Assembly: GCA_902798205.1 (NCBI GenBank)
Contig: CADBVV010000002.1
Span: 66,056-130,055, forward strand
DNA from: an uncultured Pseudomonadota bacterium
Lineage (GTDB): Bacteria > Pseudomonadota > Alphaproteobacteria > Rs-D84
Reading direction: 5' to 3'
DNA length: 64,000 nt
Positions 23,951-32,844 of the stretch are shown piece after piece. The notes below the pieces were generated by a model. It was not told where the DNA came from and did not search any database. It saw only the letters and a program-made list of their open reading frames with translations. The translations under genes were made by a program, and so were the position numbers. Numbering within the stretch: the first letter of the stretch is position 1; every line of letters begins with the position of its first letter.

Positions 23951-25982
23951 ATTGTGCCAAAATACCAGAAAATCCATATTGTACGGCAACAGGATTTTTA
24001 CATGTTTTATTTATATTATCCCAAAATGACGCATTTTGCGGACATATACATGTATGATTTATTGTATCCCATGTGCCATTTGCAGAACGGCAACCAATTT
24101 GTTCAGGGCCTTCTGTTATTTTTATATTCACATTTTGAATTGAAACCGGCACAACATTTAACCCAACAGATTCTGGACGCAACAAATCTGCTCTTTTACA
24201 AGTCTTGCTAATCGGATCAAAAGAATCCCCACGATCACTGCAAATACAAATACCATCTATAAAATCACCACCTTCAAAGAAACACGCATCTTCATCGCTT
24301 AAATTGGAATTCACTAAATTTTCACACGACCCATCAACCCAATCACCACCAAGCCCTATGCATTTAACTTTATTTTCATTATGACCATCAAAACATTTAC
24401 CAGAAACCTCTAATTGACCTGATGGACATTCACATTTGGCATTTTCCCATTTACCGCCAGAATCAGAACATCTTTTTTGTGCAGTTTTATCTATACCAAC
24501 ACATTTTGAACCGTCCCATTCTTGTTTGGTTTCATTTTCACATAAACATCCTTTGGTTACAGAATATCCCATCGCACCACCTTGTTGACAGCGTTTTAAA
24601 TTCTTGTCAAAGTCAGCATTCCTTGCTGCTGTTTCAGGATCTTGACATTGTCTCGCACTTGGTGCCCAAACTTTATTATCCGGACACACACATCGATTAG
24701 TCAATACATCATAACCGGTCGCACCACCATCTATACATATTTGTTTCTTTTGCTGTTTTATTGTTGTGTTTTCACCAAACGAAATTCTTTGTGCTTTAAC
24801 ATTTATTGTATAATTCAAATTGTTTGATGCATCACATTCCATATTTTCTGCATATTCTTTTGTATATCTTCTTGCTATTGCAGGCAATATAATGTTTGCA
24901 TTTGTGCACTGTGAAAAAGTTTGCCCATTTTTACATTCTGAATAAATACCATTTACTTCATATTGTATAAAACCGTCGATATCAGACACACGATTTTTCA
25001 AACCAGATAAATATTCATTATATTTTGATTGAAACCTTTCTGGAATGGTCCCTTCGATTGGAAAATCTCTCATTATCTTAATCAAACAATTTGCTTTTTC
25101 TTCATCTGATAATTGATTTTTTTCTTCGCACTTAGATTTATCATCTGACACTTCAAACCCGTCTGAACATTGTTGTATTTCACATTTATCACCATTTTTT
25201 GTGGCCAATACAACATTTGTATCTTTTTTCTTTGCTTCTTCCGTACAATCTGATGATTTTTTAACACATTTATCGCCTCTTTTGGCGTGTGTCTCTTCTA
25301 TACACTTGTTCAATTTACATTCCATAACAACAAATGCATCTATATTCTGTAAAGTTTTTGTTTCGTCTTCATACGCACCTGTTGTATCTTGTGCACTTGA
25401 ATTTTCCCACACTTCAACAGAAGCAACCCCATTATTGTTTTCAAGTGATTTACATTTCTGCGAAAAACCCGCCAAAGATGCAGCCAATTTATTTTTTAAA
25501 TCTGTTGGTAATTGTCCTGGTCTGTATCCATGTGTGATTGCTTGTGCGCCAATTTTTACATCCTGAGCTGCAATTCTTTGTATATCCTCTTCCACAACAG
25601 TTACAAGATTTCTATGTGTCACTATGTTTTCAGATGGTGTTTTGGTTGTGGCTTCAACAGTAGCTTTTTTAAGCTGATATTCTTGATGCTTTTTGTTATA
25701 TTCTGCCTGTTTTTCCGCTAATGTTGTATTTTGTTTTTCAAGTGTTTTTTCGTTTTTCTTTATGATTTTTGCTTCTGCAATATTTCCGGCAACACCAACC
25801 GCGGTCAATCCCAACGTTGATATACCTGCTATTTGAAGTCCCTTGTTGGTCCCCATACATTTTTCCAATTGTTCTATTTTACGCTGTTTTTCACGAACCA
25901 ATTGTGTATAACGCGCAGATGCCCCGAAACATATTCCTGGCAGTATTGATATTAATAATATTGGTAAAATATATTTTCGCAA
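23949..25982 (-). CDS. Secreted coiled-coil / Cys-rich modular protein (family member 2)
   Basis: 677 aa from TTG at 25982. The frame continues upstream, but starting at this TTG gives a 20-residue signal peptide that aligns residue for residue with member 1 (xRKYILPILL... versus MKKYLASVLL..., both ending PGICFG), and AGGTGTAGGAAA precedes it. Then the shared YTQLVREKQRK helix, Gly-rich stretch and coiled coil, followed by a different passenger with at least six Cys-rich units (CVCPDNKVWAPSARQC, CLCENETKQEWDGSKC, CECPSGQLEVSGKC, CICPQNASFWDNINKTC), reminiscent of EGF-like or follistatin-like repeats without being clear members. Probably exposed on the envelope. Function unknown. Confidence 0.78.
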   Translation of the reverse strand: MRKYILPILLISILPGICFGASARYTQLVREKQRKIEQLEKCMGTNKGLQIAGISTLGLTAVGVAGNIAEAKIIKKNEKTLEKQNTTLAEKQAEYNKKHQEYQLKKATVEATTKTPSENIVTHRNLVTVVEEDIQRIAAQDVKIGAQAITHGYRPGQLPTDLKNKLAASLAGFSQKCKSLENNNGVASVEVWENSSAQDTTGAYEDETKTLQNIDAFVVMECKLNKCIEETHAKRGDKCVKKSSDCTEEAKKKDTNVVLATKNGDKCEIQQCSDGFEVSDDKSKCEEKNQLSDEEKANCLIKIMRDFPIEGTIPERFQSKYNEYLSGLKNRVSDIDGFIQYEVNGIYSECKNGQTFSQCTNANIILPAIARRYTKEYAENMECDASNNLNYTINVKAQRISFGENTTIKQQKKQICIDGGATGYDVLTNRCVCPDNKVWAPSARQCQDPETAARNADFDKNLKRCQQGGAMGYSVTKGCLCENETKQEWDGSKCVGIDKTAQKRCSDSGGKWENAKCECPSGQLEVSGKCFDGHNENKVKCIGLGGDWVDGSCENLVNSNLSDEDACFFEGGDFIDGICICSDRGDSFDPISKTCKRADLLRPESVGLNVVPVSIQNVNIKITEGPEQIGCRSANGTWDTINHTCICPQNASFWDNINKTCKNPVAVQYGFSGILAQ
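25709..25937 (-). repeat. 228-bp direct repeat, copy 2 (shared N-terminal cassette)
   Basis: Partner of 23050-23278, offset 2659 bases, about 96 percent identical by eye. Both copies lie at the same position in their reading frames, so the repeat is a duplicated or gene-converted 5' cassette. Confidence 0.85.
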
Positions 25983-26050
25983 TTTCCTACACCTATTTAT
26001 ACGGTGCATTATATCATATAAAACAACAACAAACAAGTCATTGCACATTT

Positions 26051-26076
26051 AAAAAACCGCCATAACGGCGGCTTTT
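26051..26076 (-). terminator. Terminator of ybaB, copy B of an exact 26-bp repeat
   Basis: Identical to 21434-21459. On the minus strand it begins two bases after the ybaB stop and ends in TTTTTT. Confidence 0.8.
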
Positions 26077-26077
26077 A

Positions 26078-26368
26078 TTATTCCATCGAACCGGTCACTT
26101 CATTCATTGTTTTTTCAATCAAAGCGTCCGCTTTTTCTTTGGCATCTTTATATGCACTCATTACAAATTCTGCAACTTTATCTGCGCCATTTTCCAATAC
26201 AGATGGTTGAACAACAACAGACAACACATCATATTTACCCGTCATTGTAACAATTACATCGCCATTGCCCCCTATTCCGCGAACATGCATTTGGGCCAGC
26301 GCATCTTGGGCCGCAGAAATTTTGTTTTGCAAACTTTGTGCCTGGGCCATTAATTGTTCCATATCCAT
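26078..26368 (-). CDS. ybaB: YbaB/EbfC nucleoid-associated protein
   Basis: 96 aa, normal length. Dimeric DNA-binding protein of unclear physiological role. Family features: an N-terminal helix (MEQLMAQAQSLQNKI), a beta hairpin with GGNGDVIVTMTGKYDVLSV and a C-terminal helix with Lys/Ala repeats. In most bacteria it lies between dnaX and recR; here dnaX is 19 kb away and recR is not present. It lies downstream of pnp but has the pnp terminator before it. AAAGGTAAAAA precedes the ATG. Confidence 0.9.
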   Translation of the reverse strand: MDMEQLMAQAQSLQNKISAAQDALAQMHVRGIGGNGDVIVTMTGKYDVLSVVVQPSVLENGADKVAEFVMSAYKDAKEKADALIEKTMNEVTGSME

Positions 26369-26385
26369 ATTTTTTACCTTTGATT

Positions 26386-26412
26386 TGTAAAACCCCTGGT
26401 CTGCCCAGGGGT
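26386..26412 (-). terminator. pnp terminator
   Basis: CCCCTGG (26393-26399) pairs with CCAGGGG (26405-26411); the minus strand continues TTTTAC. Twelve bases after the pnp stop. Confidence 0.75.
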
Positions 26413-26423
26413 CTTATTTTTTA

Positions 26424-28586
26424 TTATTTCTTTTCTTTACCAGTTTTTTGATCAATACCGACCATGGACAAACGTGTTTTACCGCGTTTATCTGTACCAA
26501 GGTATTTTACAAAAACTTTATCACCAACGTTGATTTTGGCATCTTCAATTTTTGCCAATCTTTCGCCTGTGATTTCAGAAATATGAACCAAAGATTCAAA
26601 GTTTTTCAAAATCTTTACAAACAGACCGAATTCTTTGATTCCGCTGACTTCACCTTCATAGATTTCGCCAACTTCTGGTTCTGCAACGATTTCTTTGATA
26701 CGTGCAATTGCAGCCTGACCTTCTTCTGGGGTCGAAGCCATAATTTTAACATTACCATCGTCATCTAATTCGATTTGTGTATTTGTTTCACGTGTCAAAG
26801 CCTGGATAACAGATCCGCCTTTGCCGATAACATCACGAACTTTGTCTGGATCAATTTTCATTGTGTATGCTTGTGGTGCATATTCAGACAATTGTTTGCG
26901 TGGGGCCTTGATAGCCTTTTCAATTTTGCCCAAAATGTGCATACGGCCATCTTTTGCCTGGGCCAAAGCATGTTCCATAATTTCAAATGTGATAGATGTG
27001 ATTTTAATATCCATTTGCAATGCGGTAATACCTTGGTCTGTACCTGTGACTTTAAAGTCCATATCACCAAGGTGATCTTCGTCACCCAAAATATCGGTCA
27101 AGATTGCGTAATCATCACCTTCTTTGATCAATCCCATTGCGATACCTGCAACCGGACGTTTCATTGGAACACCACCGTCCATCATCGCCAATGTGGCACC
27201 ACAAGTTGTTGCCATTGATGAAGAACCATTAGATTCCAAAATATCAGAACAGATACGAATTACATAATCAAATTCGCTGCGGCTTGGGACCATTGGATGA
27301 ACTGCGCGCCATGCCAAATTACCATGACCCAATTCACGACGACCTGGGGATTTCAAGCCTTTGGCTTCACCAACTGAATAACCTGGGAAGTTATAGTTCA
27401 AGATGAAATCACGTTCATCATCGCCATCCAAAGATTCAATTGGTAATGCATCTTTGCCACCACCCAATGTCAAAGAAACCAAAGCCTGTGTTTCACCACG
27501 TGTGAACAATGCAGAACCATGTGCGCGTGGCAAAATACCCAATTCAATTTCAATTGGACGAACAGTTTTTGTATCACGACCATCAATACGTGGTTTGCCT
27601 TCCAAGATATTTGTACGCATAATGCGCGCAGTAATACCTTCGACAATTTCATCAGCCCAAGATTCCAATGTAGATGTTGCAGTTGTGGTTTCTGGGAACA
27701 ATTCTGGAATACGTGCTTTTGCTTTTGCATGAATTTCAGACAATGTATCAAGACGAACCAATTTTTCTTTGATTAACAAAGCGTCTGTAATTTCGTTTGC
27801 AAATTGTTCAAAATCTTTTTCCATAACAACATATTCTTCGCTGTGTTCTGGAATCGCCCAAGGTTCTTTACCAGCCTTTTCAACAAATTCGTTAATTGCT
27901 TTGATAACAGTTTGTTGTTGATCAAAACCGAATTTAACAGCACCCAATGTTGTTTTTTCATCCAATTCACCAATTTCAGATTCAACCATCAACACGCCAT
28001 CTTTTGTAGCAGCAACGACCAAATCCATTTGTGATTCTTCAACTTCTTTTTTGGATGGGTTCAATAAATATTTACCATCTTTATATCCAACACGTGCCGC
28101 ACCAATTGGGCCTGCAAAAGGAACACCAGAAATTGCCAAAGCAGCACTGGACGCAATCATCGCCAAAATATCAGGTTGGTTTTTCTTGTCATAAGAAAAT
28201 ACCTGGGCAATGATTTGAACTTTGTTTTTAAATGTTTCTGGGAACAAAGGACGGATAGGACGATCAATCAAACGTGCAATCAAAGTTTCGCTTACGCTTG
28301 CTTTACCTTCACGTCTGTCGCGGGAACCCGGGATACGACCACTGGACGCATATTTTTCTTGATAATCAACAGTCAAAGGAAAGAAATCTTGACCTTCTAC
28401 TGCTGTTTTTTCGGCACATACAGTTGCCAAAACCATTGTACCACCCATTGTTGCCATAACGGCACCAGTTGCTTGTTTTGCGTAACGACCTGTTTCCAAA
28501 ATAACCTTTTCATCACCATATTGGAATTCAACAGTGACTGGATTATTCAAAACATGTTTTTCGCCTTTTTTAAACATTCCAAACAT
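26424..28586 (-). CDS. pnp: Polyribonucleotide nucleotidyltransferase (PNPase)
   Basis: 720 aa, normal length. Phosphorolytic 3'-5' exoribonuclease of the RNA decay machinery. Two RNase PH-like domains (about 10-230 and 310-540) flank a helical linker; FFPLTVDYQEKYA and RRELGHGNLAWRA are family signatures. Then a KH domain (VRDVIGKGGSVIQAL) and an S1 domain (GEVSGIKEFGLFVKI). GGAG lies before the ATG. rpsO, the usual upstream neighbour, is 12 kb away. The leader contains a hairpin (28639-28661) of a kind that may allow autoregulation. Confidence 0.97.
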   Translation of the reverse strand: MFGMFKKGEKHVLNNPVTVEFQYGDEKVILETGRYAKQATGAVMATMGGTMVLATVCAEKTAVEGQDFFPLTVDYQEKYASSGRIPGSRDRREGKASVSETLIARLIDRPIRPLFPETFKNKVQIIAQVFSYDKKNQPDILAMIASSAALAISGVPFAGPIGAARVGYKDGKYLLNPSKKEVEESQMDLVVAATKDGVLMVESEIGELDEKTTLGAVKFGFDQQQTVIKAINEFVEKAGKEPWAIPEHSEEYVVMEKDFEQFANEITDALLIKEKLVRLDTLSEIHAKAKARIPELFPETTTATSTLESWADEIVEGITARIMRTNILEGKPRIDGRDTKTVRPIEIELGILPRAHGSALFTRGETQALVSLTLGGGKDALPIESLDGDDERDFILNYNFPGYSVGEAKGLKSPGRRELGHGNLAWRAVHPMVPSRSEFDYVIRICSDILESNGSSSMATTCGATLAMMDGGVPMKRPVAGIAMGLIKEGDDYAILTDILGDEDHLGDMDFKVTGTDQGITALQMDIKITSITFEIMEHALAQAKDGRMHILGKIEKAIKAPRKQLSEYAPQAYTMKIDPDKVRDVIGKGGSVIQALTRETNTQIELDDDGNVKIMASTPEEGQAAIARIKEIVAEPEVGEIYEGEVSGIKEFGLFVKILKNFESLVHISEITGERLAKIEDAKINVGDKVFVKYLGTDKRGKTRLSMVGIDQKTGKEKK

Positions 28587-28638
28587 ATATTTTCTCCATT
28601 TTTGTTTGTTTATTTATGCAGAGAAAAATCATTCGTTT

Positions 28639-28661
28639 TTGTATTCTTTGCCCAAATACAA
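28639..28661 (-). promoter_or_regulatory. Hairpin in the pnp leader
   Basis: TTGTATT (28639-28645) pairs with AATACAA (28655-28661) over a nine-base loop; ATTCGT and ACGAAT further out could extend it as a long-range stem. Enterobacterial pnp is autoregulated through RNase III cleavage of a leader stem; that this hairpin does so is inference. Confidence 0.4.
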
Positions 28662-28698
28662 GAAAGAACAATTTCATCCCTGCGGCTTTCACGAATTT

Positions 28699-28726
28699 AT
28701 TATAAAAAATATTTATTTATTTGCAA
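28699..28726 (-). promoter_or_regulatory. pnp promoter
   Basis: Minus strand TTGCAA (28726-28721), 16 bases, perfect TATAAT (28704-28699). Predicts a leader of about 105 bases. Confidence 0.65.
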
Positions 28727-28747
28727 GATATTAGACCAGATTTTTTA

Positions 28748-28775
28748 TTGACAATTTTATTTTTTGTGCTAAATA
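28748..28775 (+). promoter_or_regulatory. Promoter of the radical SAM gene, probably leaderless
   Basis: Perfect TTGACA (28748-28753), 16 bases, TAAATA (28770-28775). The ATG follows after seven bases with no Shine-Dalgarno, so +1 should coincide with the start codon. Confidence 0.65.
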
Positions 28776-28782
28776 TAAAAAC

Positions 28783-29775
28783 ATGAAAAATTTAAACGCT
28801 TTGGTAAACTTTTTGGGCACACCTATTGATTCTGCCGGCACATTCAAAGAATTGCCGTATTTGTTGATATTTAAAACAACAAATTATTGTTGGTTCAAAT
28901 GCCCACATTGTTGTGAAAAGGCTGGCCCAGACCAAGAAAAAACATATATTCCACAAGAAACCATTATCAATTTTCTTGTCCAGGCAAAACAAGATCCAAA
29001 GTTTTTAAACGAAGTTGTATTTACCGGTGGTGAAATATTTTCATCTTATAAATTTGGTGATAAACAATATATCACCAACCTTTTACAATATTGCATAGAC
29101 AACAAAATCGGCGCCGATATAAAAACAAATGCAGGATGGGCAAATACTTCTTTTGGTCGTGAAATATTCAGTGATTTAAAAAAATTGATAATCGACAACA
29201 AACCTGGCGAACATGAAATGCCAAAAATTCAAATATCTTTATCTTTGGACACATACCACACAAACTGTTTCGAAAATAATATGCGTGTTATCAAAGAATT
29301 GGCTGGGTTACCAGTTATGATTCATCTTTCTTCGTTTGATGGTCAAGAAGAATTGGTTCACACTTTCGAACAAGAACTTTTCAAACACGTAAAAAAAGAT
29401 GATTTGATAAGCCTTAATTCAGGCACAAATTATAAATTATTAAACGATAAAACACTTTATTTTTCCAGTGGTGCGACACTTTTCAGCGGTGGGCGTGCAT
29501 CAAAAATGGTCAACGCTTATCAAATGCAATATCCACAATTTGCATTTGTATCTGACGTTTATAACAATCCGCACACACTTGTTGCGTTTGATAATTTTGG
29601 GCGCGTAACATTGGGTGAAAATTCTGGACGCAAAATAATGACACCATGGTTAAATGAACAACAAAAACCAAAAGCCCTGACACAGATAAAAAAAGAATTA
29701 TTACGCGGCTGCAAAATCGAAGACCAATATTATTGGTTTTATGAACGCATATTCAACCCGATCAAAGTTAGATAA
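28783..29775 (+). CDS. Radical SAM protein of unknown substrate
   Basis: 330 aa. Cys36, Cys40 and Cys43 (CWFKCPHC) form the CxxxCxxC site for the 4Fe-4S cluster that cleaves S-adenosylmethionine; an extra Cys44 follows directly. FTGGE at 80-84 is the SAM-amino-group motif. The rest is a partial TIM barrel with LSLDTYHTNCF as a later strand. No SPASM-type Cys-rich C-terminus is apparent: few cysteines follow. There is no neighbouring precursor peptide or partner enzyme in the same direction, so the substrate is unknown. It is a single-gene unit between pnp and the convergent gpsA. Confidence 0.8.
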   Translation: MKNLNALVNFLGTPIDSAGTFKELPYLLIFKTTNYCWFKCPHCCEKAGPDQEKTYIPQETIINFLVQAKQDPKFLNEVVFTGGEIFSSYKFGDKQYITNLLQYCIDNKIGADIKTNAGWANTSFGREIFSDLKKLIIDNKPGEHEMPKIQISLSLDTYHTNCFENNMRVIKELAGLPVMIHLSSFDGQEELVHTFEQELFKHVKKDDLISLNSGTNYKLLNDKTLYFSSGATLFSGGRASKMVNAYQMQYPQFAFVSDVYNNPHTLVAFDNFGRVTLGENSGRKIMTPWLNEQQKPKALTQIKKELLRGCKIEDQYYWFYERIFNPIKVR

Positions 29776-29777
29776 AA

Positions 29778-30641
29778 CTATAATCCCATTTTATCACGCA
29801 TTTCGATTAAAACAGGCGTCTTTACACCCAATTTTTCGGCGCGTCTGATTAAACCACGCAGTGCAAAAACTCCTTCGACTGTGCCGGTATATTGTTCGCC
29901 ACGCGCAATTGCTTCGCCCGCAGAAAAATTACGTGATGTCGGTGATGTTGCAGAAAGAAACAAATCCCCTATTCCACAAAGTCCAAGGAATGTTCCACAA
30001 TTCGCACCCATTTCAACGGCAATATCAACGATTTCATTCCAAGCACGTGTAAATATCAACGCCCTTTCGTTTTCGCCACCGCTTTTAATTGTCAAATAAC
30101 CAGAAATTAAAGATTCGGCATTTTTACCAACACCACAAAGTTGTGCACCGATAAAATCATAACTGTCTTGTAAATAAAGTTTTGATAATGCAATATGGCC
30201 ACCAGATCTAACTTTTTCATTTCCGGCAATTGTAGAACCCGTTGGAATACCGGTTGCAACTTCACGTGCAAATTGTGGGCCTGATAACACACCGAAATCA
30301 TGGCATTCTGGAATTTCCGTGTTTAATATTTCAGACATAAATTCACCAGATTCGCCCTCCATTCCCTTGGTACAAATCAGGATTGGTTGACCATTATAAA
30401 CCAATTTCATTTTTTTAACTGTTTCACGAAAAAATGCGGCAGGCGTTACAATCAACCAGTATTCACAAGATTTTAAATCTGCCATATTATCTGTGCGCGT
30501 AACATTTTCTGGTTTTTCTAAATCTGCCAGCCCATCAAATACCCCAGCATATGCCCAATGTATAACTTCATTACCAGATTTTGCACACGTATATGCCAGT
30601 GCAGTTCCCCATGCACCCGCACCAAAAACACCTATTTTCAT
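29778..30641 (-). CDS. gpsA: NAD(P)-dependent glycerol-3-phosphate dehydrogenase
   Basis: 287 aa, about 40 shorter than typical GpsA. Reduces dihydroxyacetone phosphate to sn-glycerol-3-phosphate for phospholipid synthesis. Rossmann motif GAGAWGTALA at 7-16, the SGPQFAREVATGIPT segment (catalytic region), and CGIGDLFLSATSPTSRNF, the substrate-binding signature with Arg. The expected Lys appears in LICTKGME. All main motifs are present, so it is likely active. Its start overlaps the TPR gene stop by four bases. Confidence 0.92.
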   Translation of the reverse strand: MKIGVFGAGAWGTALAYTCAKSGNEVIHWAYAGVFDGLADLEKPENVTRTDNMADLKSCEYWLIVTPAAFFRETVKKMKLVYNGQPILICTKGMEGESGEFMSEILNTEIPECHDFGVLSGPQFAREVATGIPTGSTIAGNEKVRSGGHIALSKLYLQDSYDFIGAQLCGVGKNAESLISGYLTIKSGGENERALIFTRAWNEIVDIAVEMGANCGTFLGLCGIGDLFLSATSPTSRNFSAGEAIARGEQYTGTVEGVFALRGLIRRAEKLGVKTPVLIEMRDKMGL

Positions 30642-32254
30642 TTTATTTTCCTTATTTTTTTCTGAACGAAAGGCACAACAACTAAACCATCATCAGCCAA
30701 ATCCAACGCATGACTGTATGCCTTTTTTGCACGTTCTGTATCACCTTGTTTTTGATAAAAATCCCCCAGGTGATCGTAAACAGATGATGTTGGTGTAACT
30801 TCGCCAACACGTTCCAAAATTTCCAAAGCGTTTTCTACACCCTCTTTTTTATCAACAATAACACTTAACAAATCCCATGCCGAAACATCAGAAGTGTTTA
30901 CCTTTATCAATGCCATTGTGTAATAATACGCATCATCCAAATTTTTATTTTGCAACACCCATGCGCGTGCCTGCAAAAGCATCACATCAGGTCGCACAAT
31001 ACTGTCCAATTCTTTGATAGTATCTAAATCTTTCTGTGCCTTATCGCCATCATTGAACATAATGTAAACATATGCACGTTGTTTAAGAAAATATATCTGG
31101 CCATCAACTGGCAAATTCTTTTGTTCAAGCGCACGATTGATAACAGACAACGCACGCGATTTATCACCATTTTTTATACTTTCACGACCAACAATTTGAA
31201 CGGCCGGAACAAACCACGGATTATTTCGTGCAATTTTTTCTATTGCTTTAAAATCCCCTGCTTTTTCGGCAATTTTCAATTGTCCAAACAGGTACAAAGG
31301 ACTTGATTTATCAATACGATTAAATACTTCTTTGTAATCGCCATTATTGTAATAATAATATTGACCCAAATAATAATTTATCGCGTCCATATTTGTGCCA
31401 TCAGAAATAATTTCTGCGAAACGCAAAAACATCAAAGACAAATCTGTATAAAGCATTATTTGTGTATGAGATACAGTTTGAACCAAACTGAACACCAGAT
31501 TATTTTTATAGCCTTCATAATTCGACCAATCTGGGATATCAGTATAATTCAACATATACATTCCACCAACTTTGGCCAGAAAATCATCGCGCAAAATTTC
31601 CATATCTTCCAACATGTTGTTTTGCTTGTAAAACGACATCAAATAAAGATAATCATTAACATTCATAAATTCTGGATGAACCTTGGCAAATTCTTTGGCC
31701 GCAGTATCAATATCGTTATTCAACACAGCAATTTGACCACGAACGAAAGATTTCCAATTTGCATCAGCCTTGACAGAATCTATGAATTTTGCCGTATCTT
31801 TCGGATTTTTTGTTTTTGAACCGGAAAATATACGAATTGGTGCAGCCAAAATAGATGTATCTTTGTTATGTCTTTTATATACAGATTTCCAATCGTCTTT
31901 CTGTATTAAAAAAGCATCATAAATTAATCTTTCAACAACATCCTTTGAATCTTTGAAAGATTCTGCATCTTGTGGCATTTTACCACCAAAAAATTCTGTT
32001 AAACTTTTAATCTGCTTTATGTTTTTATTATCGGCCTTAACTTCGCCTATCATTTTTGAAGCTTTTTCAAAATCATTTATATAAAGCGCGTGTTGTGCAG
32101 CCAAAAACGAACCAAAATCTGTATCAAAAACAGCACCAACCTGCCCTTGATTTTTAACACCCATATCAAACACTTTCTGCCCCAACAACGCAGAGCAAAA
32201 AACAACAACCGTAATAAAAAACGGCACTGTATAAAAACTTTTAATTCCTTTCAT
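30638..32254 (-). CDS. Membrane-anchored TPR-repeat protein
   Basis: 538 aa from ATG 32254; the frame extends to 32374 but that would overlap the divergent rsmG. An N-terminal hydrophobic segment (about 7-26) acts as signal or anchor. The rest is helical; the C-terminal 200 residues contain recognisable tetratricopeptide-like units (for example NPWFVPAVQIVGRESIKNGD and SSVYDHLGDFYQKQGDTERA). Probably a periplasmic scaffold for protein-protein contacts. Partner unknown. Coupled to gpsA by ATGA, an association without obvious meaning. Confidence 0.7.
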   Translation of the reverse strand: MKGIKSFYTVPFFITVVVFCSALLGQKVFDMGVKNQGQVGAVFDTDFGSFLAAQHALYINDFEKASKMIGEVKADNKNIKQIKSLTEFFGGKMPQDAESFKDSKDVVERLIYDAFLIQKDDWKSVYKRHNKDTSILAAPIRIFSGSKTKNPKDTAKFIDSVKADANWKSFVRGQIAVLNNDIDTAAKEFAKVHPEFMNVNDYLYLMSFYKQNNMLEDMEILRDDFLAKVGGMYMLNYTDIPDWSNYEGYKNNLVFSLVQTVSHTQIMLYTDLSLMFLRFAEIISDGTNMDAINYYLGQYYYYNNGDYKEVFNRIDKSSPLYLFGQLKIAEKAGDFKAIEKIARNNPWFVPAVQIVGRESIKNGDKSRALSVINRALEQKNLPVDGQIYFLKQRAYVYIMFNDGDKAQKDLDTIKELDSIVRPDVMLLQARAWVLQNKNLDDAYYYTMALIKVNTSDVSAWDLLSVIVDKKEGVENALEILERVGEVTPTSSVYDHLGDFYQKQGDTERAKKAYSHALDLADDGLVVVPFVQKKIRKIK

Positions 32255-32279
32255 AATAAAATATGTTAGAATAAATCTT

Positions 32280-32840
32280 ATGAAAATAGAAGAAAAATTT
32301 ATTAAATACGAAAACCTGCTTAAAGATTGGTCAACAAAAATGAATCTTGTTGCCCCAAGTACTTTAAGCGACATTCAAACACGCCATATCAAAGACAGCG
32401 CGCAATTGGCCAAATATTTACCGAAAGATGTAAACATTATCGATTTGGGCAGTGGCGCCGGTTTTCCGGGCGTAGTTTTGGCCACAATGGGTTGGAACGT
32501 TACATGCATCGAATCAATTGGCAAAAAAACACGATTTCTGGAAACATTAAAACAAGAACTTGATTTGCCAAATCTGACTATCATAAATGACAGAATAGAA
32601 AATTTTCTTTCAAAAACACCGGCAAAGGCCGACAAATTTGTATTTACCGCACGCGCTTTTGCACCATTAATTAAAATTCTAGATTATACACACAAAACAA
32701 AATGCCGGCTTTTTTTATTAAAAGGCCGGGAAATAGAATCAGAAATCAATACCGCAAAAACCAAATATAAATTTGATTATAAATTATATAAATCCGAAAC
32801 AGGCGACGGATTTATAATATGCATATCAAATGTAAAATAA
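32280..32840 (+). CDS. rsmG: 16S rRNA (guanine527-N7)-methyltransferase RsmG
   Basis: 186 aa. Methylates G527 of 16S rRNA using S-adenosylmethionine. Family features: KDWSTKMNLVAPSTLSDIQT opening, RHIKDSAQL, and motif I DLGSGAGFPGVVLA (about 56-69). Slightly short compared with about 205. There is no Shine-Dalgarno; a TAGAAT -10-like box ends seven bases before the ATG, so the transcript may be leaderless. It precedes parA-parB as in many alphaproteobacteria, but mnmG, normally just upstream, is at 55.6 kb. Confidence 0.92.
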   Translation: MKIEEKFIKYENLLKDWSTKMNLVAPSTLSDIQTRHIKDSAQLAKYLPKDVNIIDLGSGAGFPGVVLATMGWNVTCIESIGKKTRFLETLKQELDLPNLTIINDRIENFLSKTPAKADKFVFTARAFAPLIKILDYTHKTKCRLFLLKGREIESEINTAKTKYKFDYKLYKSETGDGFIICISNVK

Positions 32841-32844
32841 GAAT

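Noticed and set aside
26784-26799. TGTTTCACGTGTCAAA, matching the first 11 bases of parS
   Set aside because: The second half of the palindrome is lost and it lies within pnp coding sequence; the half match is expected from codon context.
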